From Sinohyriopsis cumingii (lineage: Eukaryota > Mollusca > Bivalvia > Unionida > Unionidae), in assembly GCA_028554795.2 (NCBI GenBank), contig CM068839.1:10815220-10879219 (forward strand): 64,000 bases of DNA, given 5' to 3'. Positions within the stretch are counted from its first letter, which is position 1; every line of letters starts with the position of its first letter. The translations under genes were made by a program, and so were the position numbers. The notes under the pieces are model-generated. The model did not search any database. It was not told where the DNA came from and worked only from the letters and a program-made list of their open reading frames with translations. Positions 24,516-37,024 of this stretch are shown here, piece after piece.

Positions 24516-26092
24516 CTTTATTGAGTTCAATCTATATTATAAACATATCTGGTGCATGTTCAAAAATTATCATATTCATTGTAATGAATTCTAATGGAGT
24601 AACTAGACTATAGTATTGTAATTGCAAGTTAGTACAAATGCTTAATCATATACCCTTAATCAAGAATTTTTCATTTTACTTTCTTAAAGTTCATTATAAA
24701 ATGATATTAGAAAAATCTCTAAACCTTTTTGAAACAACCTCTGTACCATGTACACGACAGCAATACACATCTGTCAGATAATACTGTTCGTCTTAATTTC
24801 TTTGTTGCTGATAAAACTTTATCGTTAAGTGTTCACAGACAACACAGTGAAGAATTTAAGTCAGTATAGGAATGAACTAAACCCTTTTTCTTCAACTGAA
24901 TCGACACAGCCAACATGCAAGTGCATATATTTTTCAAAAGAGGACTTTTCTAAAAGTAAACATCCACTTTATAGTTCATTGCAACAGTCCATTGATAGGA
25001 TTGCATATTAAAGATTTTACTATTTGTCTACATACTTGGTGTAACATAAGGCATGGGTTAAATAGTATTTGTTTTGCTATTTTTATTTTCTTCGTATTTT
25101 CAAAAATATGAGTAAACTCAGAATACAACCTTGACCTTATGGCAACTCTTGAATTCCACAACATAGTATTGTCCCATATATATCTGACCTACATAATTCC
25201 ATTTTAAAGCTAAATCTTTAGTAACATCATATTTAGACTGCTTTCTATAAACTGTATAATTTCCTCAACATACCTGCCCAATTGTTTACGAAAAGAGACA
25301 ATTTAATAAAACAGCTATGTCAATTATGATTTCTCCATGACAGGTTCACTTATGGCTCCAAACTGATTTTTATCAGAAAAATAATGTACATGCGGCAGTT
25401 AAAGTATTCATGTTACTAATTATATTCTTAAAACTCAAATTGCTATTTACATACGTTTAAGTTTAGAAATTGGGCAACAGTAGTTGCTAACTTACTCATG
25501 AAATGGTTAATGGTCAATCAGCTATCAAAACACATGCCTGTGAATGTGCTCAAGTTTGTCGGCCTTAAGCTATATATAACATAACACTGGATCTAACCTG
25601 GCCAAGGCAAGGGAGCATCTAAAAATGGACGGTGATTCAAAGTTCCTCATGAAAATCACAAGGCAAAGTTCTTTCACTTTCCTAACAGAAGAAGGCGACA
25701 TTTACATTTTTTGGGGGACTTAGTCGCCTACTTTGCCTGGTAACGTGACCCCTATTATATTCTAACAATGTATCATGTGAAATAAAGGATCTATACACAA
25801 ATAATCTGTTGGCATTTAATAAGTATACAGTACATATAAACGCTAAATAAAAGTGCTGATGCATGCAGTGACATTACAGAGTATAGAACTTGTAGAACAT
25901 AGCACATTATGAACTGAACACATCATTGAACTCTACATTGCAAATGTGAGGTTGCAAGGGTCCAATCTAAACTCACCCCAGGGTGTAATATCCAGCCCTG
26001 TCCTAACATGTAAGTTATAAAGTAGACAGCTAAATGTGACTTAGATGAAAATACTGACAGGCAGTGATCCAGCTATAAGAAATAGAAGGATC

Positions 26093-26468
26093 TCCACCAA
26101 CTGCTATCCTGGTCCCTCCTCTTTTCTCTTCAATAGTCCTCCCCTCTGGCTCTCACCCTGCTCTCCTGGTCCCTCCTCTTTTCCCTTCAATAGTCCTCCC
26201 ATCTGGCTCTCACCCTGCTCTCCTGGTATCTCCTCTTTTCCCTTCAATAGTCCTCCCCTCCACTTCTCACCCTGCTTTCTTCCCGTCAATACTCCTCCAC
26301 TTTGGCTCTCACCCTGCTCTCCTGGTCCCTCCTCTTTTCCCTTCAATAGTCCTCCCTCTATCTCTCACCCTGCTCTCTTCCCTTCAATAGTCCTCCACTC
26401 TGGCTCTCACCCTGCTCTCCTGGTCCCTCCTCTTTTCCCTTCAATAGTCCTCCCCTCTGGCTCTCACC
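26093..26468 (+). repeat. CT-rich minisatellite, about 57-bp unit
   Basis: The unit includes ctctggctctcaccctgctc, tcctggtccctcctcttttc and ccttcaatagtcctcc; some units lack the middle block. Pyrimidine-rich on the plus strand, which explains ORFs on both strands here. Confidence 0.93.
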
Positions 26469-27289
26469 AGATCACCATAACTTAAAATCACATTGTTTTT
26501 ATTTATTCCACTTATTTTTGTTTATTTACATAGAATTATCACAAGAACATGCTGTCTGTTTTTTTTCTTTCAAAAGAATGAAATTCCAAATTTCATCCAA
26601 AGCAACAAGTCCTTTTATTTAAAACTAAAATGCTCCTTTGTTCCACAATGTGTCCCTTCCTTCAATAAATGTGTTCCTTTCACTACAAGTGCCCTTCTTA
26701 ACCAACTCTGTAAGATTCATAGCTGGAACACTGGGCATGTGACAATGAAGATAGTCACATGCCCAGCGTATGCAACACACTTTCTAGTAATGACATAAGT
26801 AGCGTGACCCTGCTATAGCATGCTCCATTAGATAGTCCTGATATGGCTCTCAAAATTTCTGACATTTTTCATATAGGAATTTTTTAAGTACAAGAAATAA
26901 TGTGTAAGATGTTTATTATTTTCGGGAAGAGATTGCACATAATTTAAAATACAATACAAACATAGCGTGACTCCTAAAATTTCATATACATGTATGTTTC
27001 TCGCGTAAAAAAAATTGTAAATTATAAGTATGAGAAACAATGTGTAAAACTTTATTATTATTTGGGAAAGAGATCGTGTCTGAATTTGAATATAACAATC
27101 ATTTTGTTGCTCCTTAAATTTTACAATTTCACCAATTTCTTGAAGTTTTGAGCCAATATAAAAAGCATCAATGGAAATATTGCTATATAAACCAAATGGC
27201 TAAGCCTTTTAAGAACTCTAAGCTTAGTTTATAGCTGAAAAATCTTACAATTATTGATCACTAAGTCTTCTTTGTTTTGTCTTCAATGC

Positions 27290-27425
27290 ATTTTGTGTAT
27301 AATCATTGCTCAAACAATAGCCAACATGTTTGTTCTTTAAAATGAGTACACAAGCAATGCATTTTGGGTATAATCATTGCACAAACAATAGCCACCTTGT
27401 TTGTTCTTTAAAATGAGTACACAAC
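27290..27425 (+). repeat. Two-copy direct repeat of about 70 bp
   Basis: gtataatcattgc(t/a)caaacaa and tttgttctttaaaatgagta occur twice in a row. Confidence 0.88.
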
Positions 27426-28435
27426 CAAGCAGCAAACAATGTGGTGGTTGATAAAAGGATCTCGCCGGATTTTACATATTCAATTAATGTACGTACATTG
27501 TTAATCACCAAGTCAATCGCTGAGCTAAAACCTATAAGGCAACAATTTATATAACCTTTAAAAAAACGAAAGCCCGAGCATGTGCATGTGGCTTGGTGGT
27601 GTTGTTAGACGCAATCAGTTGACCAGTAAATAATTTCATCCATTCCCTATCAAAATGACCCCATTGTTGACTGACAGTTATTTTTGCTGTAGCCCATCAA
27701 ACAAATAGGTGTGAAAGTGCTAATCTATCGGCATATACATTGGATAACAGTAAAGAGAAACATAAAGCATTTAAAGAGAAGCTTGAAGTACTAGATAGGA
27801 TTAAGCAATCACAATTAGCTACAGATTTAGGTGTTAACCAGACCACCATCTGAGGACAGCAAATGTGCAAGTAATAAAAAAGCAGATGAAAATCAATCCA
27901 TTTTTCAGAAAGAGAAAACAATACAGTATTCTGATTCACCGATGAGAAAATTCCAGTAGTATGAAATTTATACACAGTTTACTAACCTTGGAACATAATG
28001 AAACGTAAATGTGGTTCATCTTTCTTTATGTAATTTTGCTATTATCTTTCTCCATTGAATTCAGACACATAATTATCTGTGACAAAATTATTGAATATTT
28101 TAAACCTGTGTACATAGTTTTTATGCAATTACTGATTCACTATATGCAACATGATTGGCTGGTGAATGCACAGGGTTGATATTCATGCTACACTTTTCAG
28201 CCACAGAAGCCATTTTATGTAATGATGCTGAGACTTAAATATATTCGTAAATTATATTAGCCCTATTTTTAATCTATATAAACATGACAATAAAACAGTT
28301 TCAACATGTATTTTACATTTCAAAGCACAAGAATAATTATTAATAAATATATACACGTGAAGTTCAATTTATAGCATATGAAAAGCAAGAATGAGTAAGA
28401 ATGTTTTTTATAACTGATAATACAAAATACTGCTT

Positions 28436-29856
28436 ATCATACATACTCGCGTATAAGCCCGTTCGCGTATAAGCCAACCCCACCCCCAACTGAATTGGTA
28501 AAACTGTTATAAAGTGCATGACCCGCGTATAAGCTGACCCATAATTTCTAGACTACTGGTACATCACAAGATGCACAAACTTTAAGTCTGAATGCTGCAT
28601 CATAAGCAGAACGCTTTCTTTTACTTCCAATTCTATTCATTTTATCTGATTGAATTGAATATAAACTTCTAGAGAGATTAAACTGAAATAATTTCTTATA
28701 GTGGTAGTATACTATTTATATACCTTATCCTGTAATTATTTCCATGTGTGGTTGGTTATCAATTTGTATTTGATAATTATTTATCATTGTTGTTTATTTG
28801 TGGGTTTTTTTTAAACTACCGGTAGTTTGATCAAAATATGATTGGTTTCAGCATGGACATTATTCAAGTATTGTGACAGTTTACAACTTTTAGCAGTATT
28901 GTGACAGGTTTATAACTTTGAGCACAAACCATGTCCACTATCATATCTCATTAAACAATACATCTGAGAGTCGGCATGTATTAGTAAAGTCATTGGCATT
29001 GTGCAACAAAACAAACCTATTATCCCTGAGGCATTTACCACAGATTAAGCATATGGTAGCTATTGTACAACACTCTACCGCTAACAAACCACTTTGCTTT
29101 ACAAACAACTAAACAACAGTAGTATATAAACTGTGGCTGCCGATTACTTCTAAAACACCTGTCAAAGAAATCCCACAAATTATATTGTTTTACAATTATT
29201 CACGCTGACTCGTATATTGCCCTGTTATTTACCCTTCCTAAGCGTGCGCACAACAAACCCCTATGGAGCCTCTCGCTATTGTTCCTTTAAGACTATCATA
29301 CATGTATTTCTACTCTCGATCAAAATGTTTGTCGTATATACCTTCAGTATCGTAATTCTTTTATTTTTTTTAATGTAGGTTCTTTTCATATTTACACTGA
29401 AATAAGCTAGCGTGCATTTGTACGATACCATAGAGTTTAATGATTACTGATTAGCTGAGGGTTAAATACTTGACTGGAGATTACTAATATGGCGGTTCTT
29501 TTGGAAAACACACATACCACCGTGGCTCAAATAACATGTATGGCTGCATTTTCTGGTGGATGGACATCTGTCAAATAGATGTCAAAACATGTTTTTCATT
29601 CATTATCCTACCACTAAAGTTAGAAAAAAATATTTGTTTCACTTCACGACAGCACAAATCTTATGAGCCATGTGGCATCATTAGGCATGTGATCTCATCT
29701 TTGGCGATCGACAGAAACAATAAATACTGAAAATCGAAGGAAAAAAGCGTTAAAAATTTCAGACTTGGACCTTGGTCCGCAGATAAGCTGACCCCCTTTC
29801 TTCCAGGCCTTATTTTTTTCCTAAATTTTTTGGCTTATACGTGAGTATATATGGTA
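28436..29856. mobile_element. Putative non-autonomous DNA transposon, GCGTATAAGCC ends
   Basis: atactcgcgtataagcc at 28443-28459 faces the inverted ggcttatacgtgagtatat at 29832-29850. Sub-terminal copies (cgcgtataagccaacccc at 28465, gcgtataagctgaccc at 28515, gataagctgaccccc at 29780) are further inverted repeats. No transposase ORF inside. The superfamily is not determined. Confidence 0.65.
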
Positions 29857-30229
29857 GTTATTATGAACAATGTCACTGACACATCAACAATATCCACCTC
29901 ATTTTTTTCCCTGACCATTTCTTATATGCCTTCCTGAAACCAAAATTCACTGGGCCTATCAATAAAAATTCTCATTAAATTTTTCAGAGTAGATATACCC
30001 ATTGAATTTCGTAAGTTTTTTTAATATCTGATTCTGGTTACTGAATCCCCTCTCACAGTCTGCAATAGAAATACTAATAACTAGGTAGCTGCCTCAGATG
30101 CAGCTGGATATAAATCTTTGCTTTTCAGAGATAGATTAGCCACATTCTTTGTGCTTCATATAAACCTGCTTTATAAAGCAAATTTTTAATTTTTCATTGA
30201 TATAAGTGACTTTGGCCTGTTACAGTTGA

Positions 30230-30880
30230 TGGCTGGCATCCTTGTAGCGGTATCATGTTAGGTGGCGTTCTACAGTTTCGTATTTTGCATAGGGTTAGGA
30301 TTTTAAAGAAAAAGAATTTCTCCGGCTTTCCTCACTGGTTATACTGGTTATTTAAAAAAGACCTTGTATATCTTAGGTATAATGCAAAGAACCTTTAATT
30401 CCCTTTATTTTGGTGTATGAGTGATGAGTGTACTATGGGTTATAGAGTAAACAGCTTGGCCTTACTTCAGATGTGCACCTTTCAAAAAAGTGCTAGCTCT
30501 ACTTGGTCATTTTCACTTCCTGAACTTCAGAGGTAAAAAATTTAAAAAAGAGCTGATAACTTTTTTTACATTTTATATATTTGGTAATTCATTCATTGCA
30601 CTTTCAGAAGCTGGTATTGTCTAGTCTGGCAAAATTCATTTTCTTTATTTTAATAGCTGCTATGTATAGTGTACTTTAGACTAATTCAGGCTGATTTTTT
30701 AACACAAGGGAGCAGTCATTTTAGTTAGCAGTGTGCTTAAATCATGCAAAATTTTCAAAAGTACAATATCCAAAAGAAATATCATCCACATTACATTAAT
30801 GTAGCATAGAGGTATGCCAACATTCTCTCCATTGTGCATGTTTTAAATGCAAACTACTTCAATTTACATACATCACTCTC
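30230..30880. repeat. Interspersed repeat R2, copy 2
   Basis: Collinear with 15660-16280 over its length: gcttggccttacttcagatg is shared exactly and the rest with divergence. Confidence 0.65.
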
Positions 30881-32970
30881 TCAAAAGTACATATTATCTG
30901 GTGAGCGCCCCTTTATTCAGTTAAGTTCAGACCACAAAAGTGTTATCTAAGTAAATAATCCCTAAAACACTAAGCAGTCCCAAGAGCGCCTCACACTCAC
31001 AGTAAGCTATAAATATAAATTAACAACATGTGCAAATGACACCAAATCTTTTTGCCAACCTGTTCAACAACAGAGTATATCCCCCGGTAATTCCTTATTT
31101 CCTACTAATAGAGTATATCCCCTGGTCATTCCTTAGTTCCTACTATTCACATTTAATTGCTTCTCAAAACCAACTAGCAGCTTGCAGTTTGCTGCAATCA
31201 TGTTCAAATGATATCTTATTCATCATCTACTGACATGATCCACTGACTGCAGCAGATAGTGAAAACAGGTATTAAATGGCCTGAGTCACTTGTATCATTG
31301 AAAAATTTAAAATTTACTTTATTAAAATTTGTCGCCAGCAACTTTCACTATTTTGCTAGTCAGTACAAAATTGTGCCACTTTCAAAATTCTTTCGCATTT
31401 GTTGCCAAATGCGAACCCTAGCAAAGGCCCTGCATTAAGGGCAAGTAGTGATAATATTTTAACAATGGCAACTGTGGTGGCAATATTTTACCAACCAAAC
31501 ATCATGTGAAGCCTTCAGGTGCAAAGCCAATGGCACTATTACTTTTCATTCCAGAAGTAGCAATCACAATATTTTCAAGATAACTTCAGTGGTGACCTTA
31601 CTGGACATCAGATCAGTACCATATTCATTTAGGTTCAACTAAAAAACCATGACATCTGGTGAAAACCACATGGCAATATTTTTGTACCATCAGGAGATGC
31701 AAAAACCAGATTGCCATAAGGTCACTGGTAAGGATGAATGAATTACAGAAAGTATAGTATGGCTAAAGCAATTATTGTCAATATAGGCTACCAACTTTGT
31801 GAGATATTCTTGAAATTTGGGCCCTCGAACATGCCACTGCTTGTTCAAACAGTAAAACGTTGAATCCCCATCCTGCATATATGGGCCAACGTTTTTCACT
31901 TAAGGACACCCCTTCCCCTAAACATAATGTCTAAAATACTACGAACCTTAGAACGAAACGCCGGCTGAAGTACTGAGTCAATTTTATTTTTGTTCGCTTA
32001 TTATTTCCTTCCTGGAAAAGCAAAAACCAGATTAAACCAGATTCTCTTCCTATTATTTTCTTATACCAAAATAACCAGATAATACTCCACAATATGAAAT
32101 ATTAAGAATAATATTTACACGAAGACGACCGATGGCGAGGGTCTGTGGATATCTTAAAGCTCGTTGGTGTCTCACTGAATCATTGATTACTGCCTAAATA
32201 ATAAACCAAATGTGTCCAAAATGAATGACAAAACACATTTAAACAGAAACACGGAAAGTGAAACGCGTCATAAATTATAGAAGTCACTGACCCGATTCGT
32301 CACGAACCTCGGCCCTCTCGTGTATAGCGAAGTTTGGATAATATTGCATCATTAACGCATGCTGGTATCGTGTGTGACTTTAGAGATATTTAGAGACATT
32401 ATTTCATACACATTATTTTCTTACCTGACGCTTTTCTTCCTGGAACACCAGGATATTTGTTATTTTATACAAAGTGATGTCAAAACCTCAACGTGCTTCA
32501 ATAAGGCTATTCAGACCACCTCGGCTATTTCTGCGAGCCGAAAATATGATTTACCTCGTTATGTCTCTTTGGCGGTGCATATGTCAATAATGTGTTTTTC
32601 CGATTTTATCCTACACATCCTTATATCTCCCATTGTACTATAAAATGTACAACATGTCCAAATAAACACGGTTTGCCGGATGATTTATCCATTACTTTCA
32701 TTATACAAAACATTTATATGTCTCAGCTTAAATGTTAATTACATTTAAGACAGGATAAGACAAAATAAATTTTATTTAAAATCTGAACGAGTTCTTAAAA
32801 CAACAATTCAACATATACTCTAATGAACCTTTTACAAACATGACGTTCAAAAACCCCAGTAACAACCTTTCATCAATTGATTGATTGATGAATTGACTGG
32901 ATTTACGTCGCGTAAGCCTTGAAGGGCATGTGAGTCGGGTTTATTCCCGCACAGCGGGATGCTAAATCTT

Positions 32971-33008
32971 ACGGGGGGGGGGGGGGGAGAGAGAGAGAGA
33001 GAGAGAGG
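32971..33008 (+). repeat. Poly-G / (GA)n tract
   Basis: A run of about 16 G followed by GA dinucleotides. Confidence 0.95.
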
Positions 33009-33829
33009 GAAGGAATTAGTTACACATCCTCCATGCGTTTATGTGCTCAAGGAGCACTGCTAATTTAGCCGTCAGGACGTAGGACTATATGTCTCTAACG
33101 ACCTGAATGAAGGGCTTTCATGAGTGGGAATGTGCCCAACACACACTCATGTTAACAATGAGTTGATTTCAGTCCGTATTTTCGAGGTGTCGACCCAAGC
33201 AGTATGTAACGCCCGTGACGTCACATGGGACACCTAGTTTTAGGCGGGTGGAAATTGTTCCACATATCTGGCGTTATACGATGTCCGAGAGAGGCAAGAG
33301 GGCAAGGAATTCGGCAAGCCAGCCATGGATGTCGTGCACTCCCAAGAACGCCAGCCCGTACTTAGTCAAATTTAGTCTAGTTGTACTAATGGACAATACA
33401 AAATGCAAAGAATGTGTTAGCCATCTGTGCAATTGGGTCAAATCAAAACAAGTTGTAAAATTTTCCTACGTCCTAACAATCGTAAATTTTTTAGTACATA
33501 GTGTACATTGTAGATGCCTTACAAATTTGTTATAACTAATATGTCTGAGCGATATATACAAAGTTTGGTCTCTGTTAGGTCATAAAAGGTTTGAATTTTG
33601 AACCGGTGGAATGACGGATCAAGTTAGTGTACAAAATAGTTTTATCGAAACGGGATACCAAGCCAAAATGGTTCCCTAGATAAGAGGCAGTATTGGTAGC
33701 CCTTAGAAGGGCATTTTTTTTTTTTAGCAGAAGTTTCCGTTTTTCATCTGCTTCTTTACATTTCTCCACAGTCTTTTTTCCTCAAAGGTAATTTCGGGGA
33801 AATGGTAGCTGTGTAGCGTTGTCACGTTA

Positions 33830-33834
33830 TAAGT
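33830..33834. repeat. Target-site duplication TAAGT, left of element A
   Basis: TAAGT precedes the left TIR and is repeated at 58926-58930 directly after the right TIR. Confidence 0.9.
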
Positions 33835-34054
33835 AGCAGCAGGGAGGGCGAACAGACTCTAAGTGGTATACCCTGGAATTGTAAAAAACAAAAAAAAAAT
33901 AGGAATCGCGATGATTAGATGTCTATTTAGAGGCGCCTTTCTCTGCTGCTATTTAAAGAAGAAATTGACTTTTCCTGGAATTGTAAAAAAAAAATCTCCT
34001 AAAAATCGATATAGTGACTGGGTACCAAGTTGGAGTTACGCCTTCTCTGCTGCT
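33835..34054. repeat. Element A left TIR
   Basis: 220 bp, about 90% identical by eye to the inverted 58718-58925. It consists of two submodules, each closed by tctctgctgct (ending 33953 and 34054), the inverse of the terminal motif agcagcagggagg. Confidence 0.95.
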
Positions 34055-34080
34055 ATAAATTAAAAAATATTATATCAATA

Positions 34081-34344
34081 ATGGCAAACATCGGAGAAGC
34101 ACATTCCGCTAGATTAGCTCGAGAGCGATTAGAGGCAATCAAAAAATTTCTTCCTGTTCGTGATTCTGTAAGACAAAAATTACAAGCGCGGCAGGAAGCA
34201 CAAGAAGGTTTCGCAGAATCGTCTGAACTATTATTATAGCGCGTACTGCTCAACAAGAAAATTTTGCAACAAGGCGGTTAGCAGACGCAGCTGAAAGATC
34301 CGCTGATGCAGCCGCTAGGGAGGCCACGTCTACCAAGGAAGTTG
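34081..34344 (+). pseudogene. Element A coiled-coil TIR-proximal gene, 5' fragment
   Basis: ATG at 34081 begins MANIGEAHSARLARERLEAI and KKFLPVRDSVRQKLQARQEA, collinear with the start of the B gene at 50773 (TARIARERLEAIKKFLPVRD). An in-frame TAG follows at 34237-34239. The region continues to 34344 and is cut by insertion of element B; the rest resumes at 50957. Charged, helical and probably a virion or core-associated protein, but its function is unknown. Confidence 0.8.
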
Positions 34345-34349
34345 TAACA
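34345..34349. repeat. Target-site duplication TAACA, left of element B
   Basis: TAACA immediately before the left TIR of B, repeated at 50952-50956. Confidence 0.92.
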
Positions 34350-34495
34350 AGCAGCAGAGAGGATGAACAGACCACTTAACGCGTCACGTACGTTTTTTAG
34401 ACAAAAAAAATACTGACCCTTCATAGAGGTCAATACCACGTCTACGATTATTGTTTGTCACAAACAGAATTGTAGACAGGACCCTCTCTGCTGCT
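34350..34495. repeat. Element B left TIR
   Basis: 146 bp, inverted at 50804-50951 with only a few differences. Both inner and outer edges carry the agcagcagagagg motif in opposite orientation. Confidence 0.96.
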
Positions 34496-34498
34496 ATA

Positions 34499-34855
34499 TT
34501 ATTCTGAATAATCCTGGGAATCTTCATCTGAATCTTGGGAATCTTCATCTGAATCCTGGGAATCTTTTGTTTTGTTCATCAAGTAATATTCAAGTTCTGA
34601 TGGTGGTTTTTCTATTTTTGGATTTATGTTCTTTCTTTTTCTGTAATATATCATTAAACTTCGATATCGATCTCCACCGCAATTTTTGCAAATCTGATAT
34701 AATCCTCTAACGCCGTTGTTACATCCAACACAACTTCGTGAACCAGTATGAGGATTTTTCTTTAAAATATAATTATGTCTCCTGCAATATTCTCCACGGC
34801 ACCTTTTGTTGCATTTATCTGTTGTTCCTTGAATTAACCACGCACAGTTGTTCAT
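34499..34855 (-). CDS. Small Cys-rich zinc-binding protein with acidic tail (Zn1)
   Basis: 118 residues. Cys pairs appear in CNKRCRGEYC, CVGC and CKNCGGDRYRSL, suggesting two zinc-binding knuckles. The C-terminus has a three-fold SQDSDED acidic repeat. It is a clear paralogue of the 73-residue protein at 40539-40760 (same CNK.CRGE.C, GVRG and CGG.R motifs). It lies directly beside the left TIR and is not seen at the ends of A or C. Function unknown; a DNA- or RNA-binding or host-interaction role is only inference. Confidence 0.75.
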   Translation of the reverse strand: MNNCAWLIQGTTDKCNKRCRGEYCRRHNYILKKNPHTGSRSCVGCNNGVRGLYQICKNCGGDRYRSLMIYYRKRKNINPKIEKPPSELEYYLMNKTKDSQDSDEDSQDSDEDSQDYSE

Positions 34856-34891
34856 TATATTAATGATATCTGTTTAATTAAATTTATTAAT

Positions 34892-35556
34892 TTATCCAAA
34901 TATTTTATCAAGACCCACACGATATCTTGTTCTAGGATCGTGCAAATTTATTGTTATAAATCCATGCGGAGTGGCTTGCGCTCGTGAAAAGAAATTTCTG
35001 AATTTAATTATATCCATGTCACCGCTGCACCAGGTTTGATGAATATTTCGCAGCGTGTGTGTGTCTACGCCATTAAACACAACTAAAATATTACAGTTGT
35101 CTCTGATCACTTTCGGAATTTGTGTATACCGCTGAGTAACATAGATCACATCTGTATTTTTATGTCTGCCGCGAGAAAATATTCTGGCTGGATTTGATTG
35201 TTTATCCAGCATCACATCATCATACACAACTAAATTAATAATAAATCCGTCTAAAACATCAACGGACGGTGCTTCATCAAATCTGTTATAAACTCTATGA
35301 CATCATTATCTTCGTCCAGTAATCTTGCATTTTCGTTAAAATCTTTTAATACTTCATAACATCGTTGATCATAAACGGATGGTGCTACTAAATATAATTT
35401 ATCCCATTTCAACCATCTCATTATCAGATTAAGTAATAACTGCGTCTTACCCGATCCAGATGGTCCTATGATACTCATTCTGATGGAATTAGGAAGCGCA
35501 GGATGATGCTTAACAGGTTCTCGTTTTCTTCTCGCTGAGAGATCAATTATATCCAT
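34892..35556 (-). pseudogene. Packaging ATPase (FtsK/HerA, A32-like), element B, one frameshift
   Basis: Start ATG at 35556. The first ORF (35251-35556) has Walker A in IIGPSGSGKTQLLLNL. The second (34892-35227) begins just inside Walker B (MYDDVMLD) and continues through SRGRHKNTDVIYVTQRYTQI and NPARIFSRGR. A one-base loss near 35,275 separates them; element C has the same gene unbroken (61313-61984). Genome-packaging ATPases of this type are standard in Polintons, adintoviruses and nucleocytoviruses. Only 12 bp separate this start from the divergent start at 35569. Confidence 0.9.
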
Positions 35557-35568
35557 ATATATTATAAC
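35557..35568. promoter_or_regulatory. 12-bp bidirectional start region, ATPase / PLA2-like gene
   Basis: atatattataac lies between the minus-strand ATG (35554-35556) and the plus-strand ATG (35569). The same divergent pair is separated by 18 bp in A (58040-58057) and 22 bp in C (61985-62006), always AT-rich with tatat/tata. Confidence 0.6.
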
Positions 35569-36070
35569 ATGAATTTATATTGTTTACGCTGTAGAGTTAA
35601 AACTCCAACTACTCATGTAGCCACAGTTATAACAAAAAATAAAAAAATAGCGTATGATGGAAAATGTTCTGTGTGCGGTAGAAAGAAATTTTTGTTTTTA
35701 CCTAATAAGCGCGGTGGTGATATTGCTAATTTGATGTCAAAGTTTCCAGGTACTCCATGGGCTAAATACCCAGGAGAAAAACATCTACCAGGATATAATT
35801 ATTGCGGTCCTGGTACTCGACTCGATATCAGACTTGATAATCAAGATCAACCAAAACCAGGCGAGGAACCAGTAAATGCTATTGATAAAGCTTTTCATGT
35901 TCATGTGTAGCTTATAAAAGTAAAAATCTACAAGATAGCATATTGCAGATGTGAAATTAATTCACGCGTTAAATTCCATAAAAAATAAAAATATCAGAGA
36001 ATCATTAGCTAATTGGTTAGTAAGATCTGCGACGAAAAGTAAATTAGCGTTTGGGTCTGGTAATATATAA
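35569..36070 (+). pseudogene. Zinc-ribbon plus phospholipase A2-like protein, element B
   Basis: ATG at 35569. The N-terminus MNLYCLRCR with CSVCGRKKF forms a CxxC...CxxC zinc ribbon. It is followed by GTPWAKYPGEKHLPGYNYCG and PGTRLDIRL, a calcium-loop-like segment, then NAID(K/A)A and a His-rich HVH(D) motif typical of the PLA2-like domain of parvovirus VP1 and some Polinton proteins. The open frame ends at 35910. Comparison with C shows two one-base losses (at the His-Asp site and about 35 bases later); homology continues to about 36067. The PLA2-like role (membrane escape during entry) is inference from the motif. Confidence 0.75.
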
Positions 36071-37024
36071 TGGAATTAATTTATTATTCACCAAGAGGAT
36101 ACTGGAAAGGTAAAGCAGCAATTGGTAAACTCGCTGATGCAGCAGCGGTTAAACATTTTACTGCTAAAGCGTGGTTATCCAAACAGGCAATATGGCAAAT
36201 TTATCTACCACCACCGAAACGAATTCAGTATGCGTATTTCGATGTTAGTGCTCCTAATGAAGTTCATCAAGCTGATATTCTGTTTTTACCACATGATACC
36301 GTGCGTGGAAAAACGTACAAGTACGCGTTACCTGTAGTTGATGTGGCAAGTAGATATAAAGAGGCAGAGCCGCTATCAACGAAAACATCATCTGAAGTAG
36401 CCGATGCGTTTGAACGAATTTATCAACAATGTTGGTCTGCGATGGCCACAGCTGCTACAGGTTGATCCTGATAAGGAATTTCTTGGTCCAGTATCATCGT
36501 TGATGAAACAACATAATACCAAAATACGACGAGGTCATACTGCAATTCACCGTGATCAGGAAATTGTTGAGCGATTTAATCGAACACTTGCTGAGCGGTT
36601 ATTTGGATATCAATACGATAAGGAATTTATTCAAGATAAAAGATCTCGCGAATGGGTTGCAAGATTACCAAGCGTGATAGCTGCATTAAATAATGAGATT
36701 ACACGAACAACCAACATGAAACCCATTAATGCAATTACAAAAAAAAATATACCAACACAACGAAAAGATATTGAAAAACAAAAAATATTGGGTGATGTTA
36801 CAGTTAGATATTTATATGAACCGGGTGAACTTGAAGGTGGTAAAAAAAGAGCGACTGATCCTATTTGGAGTGTTACCACACACAAAATATCCACCGTGAC
36901 AAGATCCTCAGGTAGACCTGCAATCTACAGATTAGATTCGACTGCTCCTCAACGTGGATTTACGCGTGAACAACAACAAATAATTCCCACGGATACACAA
37001 CAACCACTGCGATCACTTAACTAG
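36070..37024 (+). pseudogene. DDE integrase (rve), element B, one frameshift
   Basis: ATG at 36070. The first frame runs to 36465 and the second from 36404 to 37024, with the break near 36,430. Catalytic positions are visible: D in QADILFLPHD, D in QVDPDKEF and E in IVERFNRTLAERL. The C-terminal part (VRYLYEPGELEGGKKRATDP, APQRGFTREQQQI) is the SH3/chromo-like tail seen in Polinton integrases. The intact copy in C has 323 residues. Its stop codon overlaps the convergent helicase-HNH stop by 8 nt. Confidence 0.93.

Noticed and set aside
26045..26485. 146-codon Ser/Pro-rich ORF and its antisense ORF
   Set aside because: CT-rich minisatellite; open on both strands through base composition.
33215..33535. 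106-codon ORF near a CRE-like TGACGTCA
   Set aside because: No recognisable domain, no splice support, adjacent to the element boundary.
33575..33769. Lys-rich 64-codon ORF just left of element A
   Set aside because: Lys-rich composition around a poly-T/A run and no motif; could be an exon fragment but unsupported.
36631..36894. Antisense ORFs inside integrases (also 63085-63369)
   Set aside because: Shadows of the integrase coding frame on the other strand.
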